64,000 nt of DNA from Campanula takesimana (GCA_026119855.1 JAOWBW010001468.1:186001-250000); one strand, 5' to 3'. Counted from the first letter of the stretch, positions 35,727 to 47,846 are shown. A program made the numbers and translations. The notes: generated by a model not told the origin, from the letters alone.

Positions 35727-38139
35727 ATGGCAAACTCAAAACCTATGGCAACTGCAAACTACACTCGCGTTCCGGTCTTTGATGAAGATCATTTTGACGT
35801 GTGGAAATTCAGCATCTTAACTCATCTCAACTCAATCGATGAAAGACTTCATGACACCGTGGTTTATGGACCTTACATCCCTATGAAAGCGAATCCAAAT
35901 CCCCGAACCAATGCTGTTCAACCAACCGTTAAGAAACCAAAGGAAGAATGGACTAAGGAAGAAACAAGAAGAGTTGCAAATGATGGCAAAGCTAGAAACA
36001 TTCTCCTAAGCACTCTAAGCACGGCTATGAAACAAAAAGTCATGCATTGTGCTACTGCTAATGAGCTATGGGACGCTATTGAAGAGCATATTGAAGGAGA
36101 TACTGTTTGTAAGGAGAACAAGAAATATGAAGTGCAAAAGAGATTCAACAATTTCTCTCAACTCCCCGGTGAAACCTTAAGACAAACTTATGAACGCTAC
36201 TGTGAAATTATAAATCTATGTATTTCACTTGGCATGGAGTTTTCAAACAAGGATTTGAATGTAAATTTTCTCCAAGCTTTTGGATCAAGATACCTACATA
36301 AGTCCAGCACTCTTAAAGACGCCGGAACTTTAGATGTATGGACTTTAAGGAACCTTTATGCAAATCTCAAAGTTTATGAGCTCAAACTCCAACGAATCAG
36401 TGAAACTGAAGGAAAGTCAAAATCCATAGCAATGGTGGCGCATAGAGAAGAAGTGCATGCGCTTGCGCCGGTTCAAGAAGAGAAAAGTTCCGATCCCAAA
36501 ATTTCTACCTCTGAGCTACTAGACATGGATGATGAAGACTTCGCTTTATTTGTGAAGAAATTTCAAAAGTTCAGAAAATTCTCAAGACCCGGCTCAACCA
36601 GCAAATTTCAAGGATCTACCAGCAGAGCTCCTCCAAAGTTCACGAGGAGCAGTGATTCAAAAAGAAAAGAAGACCTTGTTTGTTTTAATTGCAGGAAACC
36701 AGGACATTTTGCTTCAAGCTGCCCAATTCCAAAATTTGAATATATGCAGAAGAAGAGCAGCCATACTCCCAAGTTCACTCCCAAATTCACACGTCACAAG
36801 GGAATGGTTGCTGAAGAAGAATCACCAGCAAATGAGCAGAACACTTGGATTGAAACAGACTTAGATGAGAGCGATGAAGATTCTGATGATAGACTCGTTT
36901 GCTTGGTGGCAAATGATGATGAAGTTAATACTTATGATTCTGATGATGATTTCTCCAAGGATGTCCTGATATGAATGTCTTGAATAACCTATCAAGAAAT
37001 CTGCAGGTTTTCAATAAGTGAAAAGGAAGAAAGGACCAACCATTAGCGAGCTCATTGAACAAGTATTTCTCACTCCAGCTCAAAGCGATAGTGGATTGTT
37101 ATTCTTACGATGTGATCTAAGTGCAAGGAACAAGTTGAGAAAAGGAGCTTACATTAGACCTCAAGTTGAACCAACTGCTCCAATCTCCAAAATCAATGAT
37201 GATGAAGTGAGTGATGAACAAGAAAAATTGTTCAAAAAGGCCGAAAAGGTAATCACTAGATTTGATAGTATGAAGGAAGCTTTAGCACTATCATGTGATG
37301 AAATTTCCCAGCTTAAGACCGAGAAATCTCTACTTAAATCTGAACTCACCCTCCTTAAGGAGCAGATAAAGAGCATGACTCCTCTTACTGTTAAAAACAC
37401 TTTTCTAATAGAACAAAACTCACTTCTTAAAGTTCAAAACGATGAATTGGTTGCTCAAATCACTGATCTTAAAAAGATTACAAATGAGTGGTCCAATTCT
37501 CGTGTCACTATGGAGAATATATTTGAGTCCCAAAAAGTAAGTGGTGATAAAAGTGGCTTGGGATTCTCATCAACTAGTGACAACTTTAAATGTGATATCT
37601 GTGCTGAAAGAGATAGTGAATTTATAAACCAGCAAACTTTTGAAATTCGTAAGGAAAAACATTCTAATTCAATGGGTAAAGGACAAGAAAAAGTCAAGAG
37701 ACAAACATTCCATTATGTCTACCCAACGAAGCAATTTGGGAAAGCTAATGGGAAAGATATAGCTACAGATGAATCATCCTCTAGCAAAATCCCTCTTGAA
37801 ACAAAGCGCGCTCCTTCTTCGAGTGCACATTATGCGCCTAGGAGCCACGCGCCTCATTGCCGTGCGCCTCCTTGCCCTATGCGCCCTCCTAGATCAAGCG
37901 CTCCAAAATTTCAAAAGAAGGATTTTGTTAAGGCTAGTCCATCTGACCCAAAGAAGAATGCTATCCCAAAGAAAAGTAAAGAGTTTGTGAAAACTCATGT
38001 GATTGGTGGCTTTCATCATTGTTCCATTTGTGATTGTTCTGGACACAAGGCCGTGGAATGCCTTTTGCGATTCACTCCCAATGCTAAAGGACGTAAAAAC
38101 CCTAAGGTCAAGCAAGAGTGGGTTATCAAAAGTTACTAA
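35727..38139 (+). pseudogene. gag: Sire-p gag with one frame break
   Basis: The ATG at 35727 starts MANSKPMATANYTRVP and opens a copia gag of the UBN2 kind (FDEDHFDVWKFSIL, NELWDAIEEHIEGD, YERYCEIINLC). A CCHC knuckle CFNCRKPGHFASSC follows. The first frame closes at 36974 in an acidic segment, where a base is missing compared with Sire-m (GATGTCC against GATGTTCC). The second part (37018-38139) carries a long coiled coil, a His/Pro-rich patch and a second knuckle CSICDCSGHKAVEC, and ends KVKQEWVIKSY. The product would form particle cores and bind RNA. Confidence 0.88.
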
Positions 38140-38203
38140 CCCTAGGACCCAAAAGGAATAAAGGGGACCTGCTTAAATGTCTATATTTCAGGTTCTTTGT
38201 TTC
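38140..38203 (+). other. Gag-pol gap with acceptor-like site
   Basis: Gag and pol lie in different frames, separated by 64 bases in both Sirevirus copies. In the gap TATATTTCAG|G (Sire-m: TATATTTTAG|G) resembles a splice acceptor just before the pol ATG at 38204. An earlier in-frame ATG at 38177 exists in Sire-p but runs into a stop in Sire-m. Confidence 0.4.
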
Positions 38204-40991
38204 ATGGCTGGATCTTCAAAAGCTAAAAATTATGAATGGATTCTCGATAGTGGGTGTTCAAGACACATGACTAGAGATGAATCCTTATTAGAAGATTTCC
38301 ATGAAGAAAGAGTTCCCTCAGTAACATTTGGTGATAATAACAAAGGTCAAGTTGTTGCATATGGAAAGCTCAATAAAGACAAAGTGTGAATTGAAAGAGT
38401 CTCTCTCGTCGAAGGGCTCAAGCACAACTTATTATCCATATCTCAATTCTGCGACAAAGGATTAGAATGCCATTTCACCTCAACTCAATGTCTTATCAAG
38501 AATGGCAAAACTGGAGCTACACTACTCATGGGATATCGTAAGACAAATATTTACATTATTGATTTCCATAGTATGAACTCAATTACTAATCTTTGTTTTG
38601 TAGCTAAAAGTGTGAGCGAAAATAGTTAGCTGTGGCACAAGCGCTTAAGTCACTTGAACTTCAAATATCTATCTAAACTCAACAGGAATAACCTAGTTAA
38701 AGGACTTCCCAAGGTTGCTGATCATCATGACAAGAAGTGCGCCGCGTGTCAACTTGGCAAACAACCGAATAAATCTTTCTCTAGAAAGACCAATCCTTCA
38801 ACTTCTAGATGTTTGCAACTGATCCACATTGATCTATTTGGACCAGTCACCACTGCAAGTATTCGAAAGAATAAGTAAACTCTAGTTCTGGTAGATGATT
38901 ATTCAAGATATACATGGGTGGAAATGATGATCTCAAAATGAACATTCTCTCCTTCAGCTACATTAGTGATAGTTGAATCTGTACATGTTACATTTAATGA
39001 ACATTCTCTCCTTGAGCCACATTTGTCTCCAAATGTTACTGATGATTCTGTTGAACTTAATGATACAGGTGCTCCTATTTATGTTGCGCCTACACAAGAG
39101 CAGAATCTATCAACTCAAGGAAATCCATCAACATTAGTTGCGCCTAATTCCTCATATGGCGCGCCCCATAAGTCATCAGCTGCGCCTCACTCACATGTTG
39201 CGCCTCCTGATTCCTCTCACGCGCCTATATCATCTACTGCATCTGGTGTTCACCCAAGTTTCAACTCTACACCAATTCAACCCCCAAATTTTGATGATTT
39301 AGAATCTGGTGAAAATGTACCAATTGAAGACCTTCAAGTTACTACGACTCAACCTAACTTACCTCCTGAAATTCGTGAAGTTAGAGGTCACCCAATCAAT
39401 AATATCATTGGTGACAAGGAGAGCTACAAACTTTGATGCTTACACTGCATTCATCTCTCAAATTGAACCGAAGAAGGCTGATGAAGCGCTCCAAGATCCT
39501 AATTGGGTTGTTGCAATGCAAGAAGAACTTAATCAATTTGAACGATGCAAGGTTTGGACTCTTGTTCCAAGACCAAATGATCAAGGAGTGATTGGTACGA
39601 AATGGGTATTCAGAAACAAGATGGATGAAAATGGAACCATCACAAGAAACAAAGCAAGATTGGTTGCACAAGGCTATAGGCAAGAAGAAGGAATTGATTA
39701 CGATGAAACTTTCGCGCCCGTAGCAAGACTTGATGCTATCAGATTATTTCTAGCTTATGCCGCTCACAAGAACTTCAAGTTATATCAAATGGATGTGAAG
39801 AGCGCATTTCTAAATGGTGACCTCCAAGAACAAGTCTACGTTGCTCAACCACCTGGGTTTGAAGATTCACAATTTCCAAATCATGTATACAAACTCCAGA
39901 AAGCTTTGTATGGACTCAAGCAAGCACCAAGAGCATGGTACGATACACTATCCAAGTTTCTCATTGAAAAAGGCTTCACTAGCGGTAAAATCGATACAAC
40001 TCTTTTCATTGCCAAACATAATGGTCATAAATTACTTGTTCAAATTTATGTTGATGATATTATATTTGGTTCTACTAATGAATTGTTGTGCAAGCGGTTT
40101 GAGAAACTAATGAAGAGCAAGTTTGAAATGAGCATGATGGGAGAACTTACATTCTTCCTCGGGCTTCAAATCAAGCAAATGAGTGAAGGCATATTTATCA
40201 ATCAAGCCAAATATACAAAGGACTTAATCAAGAAATTTGGACTTGAGAACGCCAAAGCATATGATACTCCAATGGCCACCGGCAACAAACTCGACAAAGA
40301 TTTAAAAGGTAAACGTGTTGATCAAACTCTCTATCGAGGTATGATTGGCTCACTCCTTTATCTTACTGCTAGTAGGCTTGATATTATGTTTAGTGTTTGT
40401 GTTTGCGCTCGTTATCAATCTGACCTTAGAGAAGCGCACTTAATTGCTGTGAAACGTATTATAAGATATCTCTCCGGCGCTGTTAACCTTGGACTTTGGT
40501 ACACCAAAGATTCGAATTTTAAACTTGTAGGTTATTCAGATGCGGATTATGAAGCTTGCACAATTGATAGGAAAAGTACGAGTGGCGCTTGTCATTTCCT
40601 CGGATATCGACTTGTGTCATGGGCAAGTAAGAAACAAGCTTCAGTATCTGTCTCAACAACCGAAGCCGAATATATCGCTGCGGAAAGTTGTTGCTGTCAA
40701 ATACTATGGATGAAGCAGCAATTGGTGGACTATGATATCATTGAAGAAAATTGTCCCATCTACTGTGACAATACATCAACAATTGCCGTTTCTGAAAATC
40801 CTGTCATGCACTCAAAGACCAAACACATCGACATCAAATATCACTTCCTCAAAGACCATGTGGAGAAAGGAATTATACATTTGGAACACGTGGGAACCGA
40901 CTATCAAATCGCCGATATTTTAACGAAAACACTCGACGCGAAACGGTTCATATTTTTGAGAGGTGAAATGGGTATGCTTGAACTCAACTAA
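38204..40991 (+). pseudogene. pol: Sire-p pol with integrase deletion
   Basis: MAGSSKAKNYEWILDSG opens protease. Stops lie at 38387-38389, 38627-38629 and 38876-38878. Integrase keeps its HHCC zinc region (CAACQLGKQ) and HIDLFGPV, but after EMMISK (38938) about 0.5 kb including the second Asp and the Glu is gone, replaced by a 19-base filler. The frame resumes at IVESVHVTFNE, and a 20-base deletion at about 39413 breaks it again. RT and RNase H are then open to 40991: AFLNGDLQE, LYGLKQAPRAWY, YVDDIIFGS, FFLGLQI, YSDADYEA, TEAEYIAAES, YCDNTSTI and HIDIKYHF. The RT/RNase H domain looks intact; integrase is not functional. Confidence 0.92.
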
Positions 40992-41992
40992 AATTCAATA
41001 CAGTTTTGTCAATACTAATGATTTTATGTTTTATTGAGTTATATGAGTATACTAGGTGTTAAAAAGGATAGATCAATTTCAACGTTTCAAGGAAACTAAG
41101 CGCCTGAGTATGCGGCCCTCTGTCTGCGCGCCTAATTCACATTTCTGCGCGCTCTACTCATTCTGCGCGCCCAACATCAATGCGAGCCTCTCTCTCATTG
41201 CACGCCTAGATGAATATTGTGCCTATCATACTCTGCGCGCCCTCAAGCTATCTAGCACACCATAAATGCAAATTCAGGCGCACATTTATTGCAAACGGGT
41301 ATTCAATGCTTCAAATTTATTATTTCAATGATTGAGCGCATTAAAGTTTCACAAAGTACCAGGTACGTTCATTCTACTCATTTATTATAGGAATTTCTGT
41401 CTTTTGACATTCCATAATTGTTCAAGGGTACTTGTGCAATTAATTTTTCCCTCGTTTTACGTTTTTCGAAAAATTTTATTTTCTGGGGATATATTTCTTG
41501 CACCCTAAACTTACACCAAAACAGATGTTTTTGGGGTTTTTCCATAAATTAGTCAAAATTGCTCATACACTTAAAGGGAAAGTGGAGCAGTTTTTCCATA
41601 CCCAAGATGTCACATCAGTGTACCTTTGTGTCATTCAGCATTAATTATTCGCGTCACTTCTCAAAATCCTTCATTAATGCGCGCCGTACCTATCACGCGC
41701 ACATCATCATTTTTATGTCAGAATTGAATGCGCACGGCACCTCGATATTCTCGCCTATTTAATGCGCCGCATTCCATAAATTTTCATCTTTTCAACTTCC
41801 CAAAAATTTCTCTTTTTGGTAATCATTTATCTGACATCTCACTTTATATATATAGCTATTCCTCTCTCTCCTCACTCTATCCTACGAACTCTCTCTCTCT
41901 CTCCCGTCCATCTCTCTCTGCTCTCAGTCTCTCTCTCATTTTCTCTCTTTCTCTCTATATATTTCTTTTATTTGATCTTATACATTTCGTAT
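40992..41992 (+). other. Sire-p pol-to-env spacer
   Basis: No gene. GCGCGCC-type words cluster at 41096-41250. CT-rich tracts (about 41868-41958) precede the env-like start. The block at about 41385-41560 is closely alignable with 28990-29170 of Sire-m. Confidence 0.6.
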
Positions 41993-42034
41993 ATGGGTCC
42001 TAAGAAAGCATCTAAAGCATCACAAGACGAAATC

Positions 42035-43009
42035 GTATGATCTCTTGAACCTTAAACTCTTAAATTTTCGCATTTTTTTGTTGTTTTTTTTCTGGGTTTT
42101 CGTGTTCTTAAAAACCCGAGTTCAAATTCTCTTGATAAATCTTGACTCGGTGATCCGTTTTCGAAATCGTTTGTTGGGTTATGTTCATTTCGTGATTTCG
42201 AGTCTTTTGAATCCAACATTTTAACGATCAATTCAGTATTTGTTGCGAATCTGAGAAATTTCATTTTCAGACTTTTCAAAATTTCGGATTTTTAAATCCA
42301 TTTTATGGATTTGTTGTTTATCTTTACTTGTTTTGATTTACATTTTTGTGATCCTTGTCTTATTGCGGTCATTTTGATATATTGTGTGATTGATTTGGTG
42401 AAGTTTCACGTTTTATGTGTTCTTGGTGTTCTTCGAGCACTCAAGACATGTTCTTCGTGTTCTTCGTTATTTTTGCTTGACTTGGGTTTCAAAATTTTCA
42501 AAACTTGTTTTTCAAAATTATCACATTTTGATTCTTAAAAATTGCATATGCATGTTTGATATGTGTTTGTGTGTTTTGGTGTGTTTTTATACGTAGTATG
42601 AATTTTACATAAATATGCGCCTAAGTGTTGATTTATGCGTCTAGTTGGTTATGTGCCCTATGACCTTATGTGCCTCTATTGATTCATGCGCCTAACAATT
42701 GTTTGCGCCAACAAATGTTATGCGTCTAAATCATTCATGCGCCTAACATCATTATGCGCCTAAACATTTTATGCGCCTAAATTTTTACTTGGTCAAATTC
42801 TTATGTTTAATTTTTACTTAGCATATTTCATAGAACCATAATATGCGCCTCGTATTTGTATGCGCCTACAACATATATGCGCCTAATATTAGTATGCGCA
42901 TGCTATTTTTTATGCACCTATATATTGTCCTGCGCCTACTCTATACTTAGCTCATTTTATGATTCTATGCGCCTACACTACTAACTTCACTCATATGTTT
43001 ACTTTTCAG
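42035..43009 (+). other. 975-bp intron in the env-like ORF
   Basis: The donor is ATC|GTATGA and the acceptor CTTTTCAG|GACCC. A TACTAAC branch-point consensus at 42979-42985 lies 24 bases before the acceptor AG. The homologous ORF in Sire-m is continuous across the same point (DEM|DPANF). Removing the intron leaves the frame intact. About seventeen degenerate ATGCGCCTAA words lie in its second half. Confidence 0.8.
42610..42975 (+). repeat. Dispersed ATGCGCCTAA words in the env intron
   Basis: About seventeen copies of ATGCGCCTAA or near variants (ATGCGTCTAA, ATGTGCCT, TTGCGCCAA) are spaced irregularly by roughly 15-70 bases in otherwise AT-rich intron DNA. The GCGCC word is shared with the LTR array. 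This is not a CRISPR array, because spacing and units are irregular. Confidence 0.65.
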
Positions 43010-45103
43010 GACCCTGCAAATTTCAGACCTGGTGAGACAGTTGATCTTGCTGAGCTCTCACTTGATCCAATAGGCGTAGAAATCCTTTCAACCCTTCACA
43101 TCGCTGGACTCACTCCTTTATTCACGTTGGATCAACCGTTCTTTTCTCCGCTCGTCGTTGATGAATTCTTCTCAACCGCTGCTCTAGTTGAGACTCCATC
43201 TGATGGATATGTGCGCTACAGGATATGCGCCACCGTTCAGAATGTGGCTATAACTATCTCTACGAGCACAATCAAGAACATTGTGAGTTTCAGCACTACT
43301 GGTCCTCAGGATGTTTCGGGTCAACCAAACTCTTACTCCGTTGCAGATCAGAATGCTGTAGCGCATACCTATCTCCAAATTCCTACTCTTCTAAACAACA
43401 TCAAAAACGTTGAGATAAGAGATGGTGGAGATATACTCGCTCATATAGCGCATCTTGTTGATACTTTGATCGTGTTCAAGACCGGGAATGTGAATAGATT
43501 CACTGTGGAGCAGTGGGAATATACTGCTGCCATCATGGGAAAAACCAGATTGAACTGGCCTCAGATTTTGTTCAAAACTTTGTCTGATCAAATTGATAAG
43601 TATAACAAGAACAAGTCTGATGGGAGAACCAAATTCAAAACTCACTGCAGAATCCTTACTAAAATTTTCCTAACTTATCCTGAGTTAGTCAAGTTTTTTA
43701 GTGAGAATCCTGCGTACAAATCTGATGACGTTCCAATTTTCGGAAAAGCCAACTTGGATCTTAAAAAGCGCAGGAAGAAGCCAGTGAAGCGCACAACGGG
43801 GATTCGGATCAAATCTATTGAAGGGTTAGTTGATGAAAATACTGAATCAGATGATGCGCCAGTTCCTAAAGGCGCACCAACAAAGAAGAGCGCAGATTCC
43901 GAAGGCGCCAGTCAACGCGCAGAAACCATGGCAGGCGCAGAAAAGAGCAAGGGCAAAAGGATTGCTGATGACCCTCCTAGAGCTGCTATCAAGCGCACTA
44001 GATTTGAATCTGGTGAGGATAGGGATCTAAGGACTGCGCAGGAAGCTAGCAGACTTGAGGCTCAAAGGAAACGAGATGAAGATTTTCGAGCCAAGAAAGC
44101 AGCTAAGTTAGAAAAGAAGGAACGCAAGAAAGGCGTTGGTTCAAGCGCAGATGCTGAGAAAGGCACAGTTAATCCCGTGCCTACTCAACCCGTGCCACCT
44201 CAACGCGCCCCCGTTCCCCGTGTGTCTCCAGTTCCATCTACAACTGCTGCGCCCCCTCCTGTTCCTACAATTCCTCTATCTCCCACTCAACAAAAATTCA
44301 GGCAAGACCTCAGAAAAGAATTATTTGGAGATGATGATTCAAGTGAGGGGGAGTAAGGTATTCCATCAACTCTTTCCCCATATCATGCGCTCCTATCCTC
44401 CCCTACGCCTCCTCCATCTGCTCCTTCAAATCTGAGTGAGGTACTTTCTATTCTTAAATCTTTGCAGCAGGGGCAGGCTAAGTTAGATCAAGGTCAGACT
44501 CGGATTACGTCTCAATTTGAGCTCCTCACTTCAATGCTGACTGATCAATCTGAAAAGATCGCTGCCATTAAAGGGGAGATAACTTTTATCAAGGACAAAC
44601 TTTCTGCTCATACTCCTCCGGCGCAGACTCAGGTACAAGCTCAACCTGATCAGGCGCACACCTCATCTGCTGCGCCTACCTTCATACCTCAGTCTGTTGC
44701 ATCTCAGTCCAACATGAATGTTCTAGTCTCAAAGATGGATGTTTTGAAAGAAATGATTGTCACTCACTTCAATGGTGCTCACTCCAGTTCTGATAGACGC
44801 GCAGAACACATTTCCTCTGACATTATCACTGCTCAAAATGCTATTGAAGCACATCTTCAAATTTTAGAAGAAAATGTTTCTCAGCAGCATCAAATTACTC
44901 AGCGCTCCATTGATGAGTATCAAAACATCAATGTGGATCATTTGCGCTACATCAGAGACGGTGTCACTGAAACTCATACTCTTCTCACTGACACTCATGC
45001 TAATGTCAACCGCGCCTATCAACTTTCCAAACAAATCCAGCGCTCCGTTTCTGAAATAGAAGAAGGATTGAAGGATGAAGAAGCGCCTCCTCCCAACCCT
45101 TAG

Positions 45104-45623
45104 TTTTTGGTTTGTTTGTAAGTTGTTAGAACTTTTTGTGATTAGAAACTTTTATTAGTGATTTAGTGCTTACATGTTTTAGCACCTTTTGTTTTTTTTG
45201 TTCTGTTGAATACTTGTAATCTGTAACTCCTACATCCCAAGTATTAATAAGAACAAAACATCACTTTTATTTCAAAACTTGTTCACTCAAACTTCTTGTT
45301 TGTAGAACATTGAATGTTGTTTAAAATCATATGCATCATATTTAAACTGCTTCATATTTTATGCATTAAGTTTAAACTTTGTTTAAACACATGTCAAAAC
45401 TAAAACTCATATCATTTTGAATGTGTTATAAACTATTGTTTCTATCTTTCCATTTGTAATGTTTTATCCTTATTGGAATAGATTAGAAATCTATATCTTG
45501 GACTAGTGTGTGCATTAACTTGAGACATGATTTACCAATATCATTTATTTGGACATGTTATTATCAAGTATAATGTTTGTCCTTGATATAGTAGGTAATG
45601 GCATCAATCAAATAGGGGGAGAT
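45104..45623 (+). other. Sire-p 3' untranslated region and purine tract
   Basis: No gene. It ends with AATAGGGGGAGAT (45611-45623), the polypurine tract directly before the 3' LTR. Confidence 0.75.
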
Positions 45624-47084
45624 TGTTGGGTATGCCCACATATATCTCAGTTTCAATGTAATAGGATTGATTAGATTTGATTGATCCATCACCTAAGTTT
45701 TATTTCATGGACTTTAGACCCACATGTAAGAAGTATTTATACTTCATTTTTTAGGTTGTCCTTTGAAATAGAATAGGCTTAGAAATAGGGCAAGAAGATC
45801 AAGATTCAAGAAAACCACTGTGTGAATTCAAGCAATGCGCCATGCGCCATGCGCCATCAAGCCATGCGCCATGCGTCGTCAAGCCATGCGCCTCCAAGCC
45901 ACGCGCCATGCGCCTCCTTGGTGCGCGCGCATGAGTATGCACCTAGCATTAACTTATGCGCCCCATTGGCTCATGCGCATCTCTAGCTCACGCGCCTCAA
46001 CTTAGTATGTATTAACACTCAGTGATTTAATAAAGATTCAAAGACTTGAAGAGAATTCAAACTACGCTAATGATTCAAACGATGGTTAAATAACACGTGT
46101 GCGTCCAAATTGATGACACATGTCCACAACGGTCACAATTGTGTTATGCGTCTAACGGCTATAAAAGCGTGCTCTACTCAATGAGCGACAGCACATTTGT
46201 CCTTTGCTCAGAATCATCATGAATTTCTAACGGCTAGTTTTTGGGATTTCACTATAAATACCCCATAACTTCAACATTTTGAAGTTGCTGAGTTTTGCTA
46301 AGAATTTCAAGAATTTCTCTCTCAAGCATTTGTTGAAGATTTGAAGATTGCCTTTGATATTTCCAGAATTCTCAAGAACACCTTCATACCTTCATCCTTA
46401 GCCCAGCTCTTCAAGCGATAACACTTTAGTTTTCTTGTGCTCTCAATCTCACATATCTAAAGAGCCTTGAATCTAAAATCACACACGATCCTCTTTAAGT
46501 TTGATCACTTAGATCTTTCTTTTAGAGATACACTGGTTATTGTCTAGGATTTGTTCTTTCATAGAGTATTAGATCTTTAGTTAGTGTATAAGCTCAAACG
46601 ATTGTAATTTGTAACACTCTCTCATTATATAATATCTCCATTAGAAATCCAAGACTAACCATCTTGGTAGAGGACGTAGATCATTTTCCCGATCGAACCT
46701 CTCCATATAGCGCGTACTTACTATCTTGCTATTTCCTTTCAAGTTCATATCATATCTAACTATTTGATTGTCTATTCATTGTATATTGATTGATTGAACT
46801 GTGTTGTGTTTGTTATATCATTTGCCTTAGTTTCTTATTTCACCCACTTTGAGCCAAAATCTTAGAGTGTGTGTGCTCCCCCTTTATCACCTTTACGCCT
46901 ATTTACTTAACTTACTTCTGCTGTGCATTTCACTCACTCACATAGGCGCATATCATAACGCTTATTTGATAAAGTGCGCATTTGCAATTGAGTTTTTTAA
47001 GGGTACGAAAAGAATTTTAAAACAGCTATTCACCCGCCCCCCTCTAGCTATTTTTCATACCCTTGTTGCCCTTTGGGACTAACA
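45624..47084 (+). repeat. Sire-p 3' LTR
   Basis: 1,461 bp, TGTTGGGTATGCC to TTTGGGACTAACA, highly similar to 34160-35653 with a shorter GCGCCATG array. It is followed by the TTGGG duplication. Confidence 0.93.
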
Positions 47085-47846
47085 TTGGGAGTATGGCTGC
47101 TCTTCTTCTGCATATATTCAAATTTTGAAGTTGGGCAGCTTGAAGCAAAGTGTCCTGGTTTCCTGCAATTAAAACAAACAAGATCTTCTTTTCTTTTGAA
47201 TCACTGCTCCTTGTGAACTTTGGAGGAGCTCTGCTAGTAGATCCTTGAAATTTGCTAGTTGAGCCGGGTCTTGAGAATTTTCTGAACTTTTGAAATTTCT
47301 TCACAAATAAAGCGAAGTTTTCATCATCCATGTCTAGTAGCTCAGAGGTAGAAATTTTGGATCGGAACTTTTCTCTTCTTGAACCGGCGCAGGCGCATGC
47401 GCTTCTTCTCTGTGCGCCACCATTGCTATGGATTTTGACCCTTCAGTTTCACTGATTCGTTGGAGTTTGAGCTCATAAACTTTAAGATTTGCATAAAGGT
47501 TCCTTAAAGTCCATACATCTAAAGTTTTGGCGTCTTCAAGAGCGCTGGATTTATGTAGGTATCTTGATCCAAAAGCTTGGAGAAAATTGACATTCAAATC
47601 TTTGTTTGAGAACTTCATGCCAACTGAAATACATAGATTGATAATTTCACAGTAGCGTTCATAAGTTTGTCTTAAGGTTTCACCGGGGAGTTGAGAGAAA
47701 TTGTTGAATCTCTTTTGCACTTCATATTTCTTGTTCTCCTTACAAACAGTATCTCCTTCTATATGCTCTTCAATAGCATCCCATAGCTCATTAGCAGTAG
47801 CACAATGCATGACTTGTTGTTTCATAGCCGTGCTTAGAGTGCTTAG
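47085..47846 (-). pseudogene. gag: Sire-m gag, middle part
   Basis: The minus strand from the solo-LTR border reads LSTLSTAMKQQVMHCATA and continues through the UBN2 region to 47334, where one base is missing (CCAAAA against CCCAAAA in Sire-p). The next part starts at MDDENFALFVKKFQ (47331) and loses frame again in an A-run just before the first CCHC knuckle. It ends at the Sire-p insertion. Confidence 0.85.

Larger units (their letters stand above)
41993..45103 (+). pseudogene. Sire-p env-like ORF: two exons, one in-frame stop
   Basis: Exon 1 is 41993-42034 (MGPKKASKASQDEI). The intron is 42035-43009. Exon 2 starts at 43010 with DPANFRPGETVDLAELS. An in-frame TAA at 44354-44356, at a place where Sire-m reads on, divides the protein. 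The same frame continues to 45103. Parts: a globular N-terminal domain (to about 43720), a Lys/Arg and Glu-rich middle with possible nuclear-localisation-type clusters (43760-44150), a Pro-rich linker, and a C-terminal probable coiled coil (about 44460-45080). No signal peptide or clear membrane segment is seen, so an envelope role is not supported by sequence; the name reflects the third ORF of Sireviruses. Confidence 0.8.
34160..47084 (+). mobile_element. Sire-p: Sirevirus-type copia element inside Sire-m gag
   Basis: Plus-strand element flanked by TTGGG (34155-34159 and 47085-47089) and inserted into the gag of the oppositely oriented Sire-m. Order: 5' LTR 34160-35653, primer site, gag, pol, env-like ORF with intron, purine tract, 3' LTR 45624-47084. 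It belongs to the same family as Sire-m but is less decayed. It lacks about 0.5 kb of integrase, so it depends on other copies for integration. Confidence 0.94.

Noticed and set aside
42610..42975. Possible CRISPR-like repeat array
   Set aside because: Units are about 10 bases, degenerate and irregularly spaced, inside a plant retroelement intron; no cas genes and no leader.
41993..45103. True viral envelope glycoprotein in the Sirevirus third ORF
   Set aside because: No signal peptide, membrane anchor or cleavage motif was seen; the part after the globular domain is charged, Pro-rich and coiled coil. Only the position is env-like.
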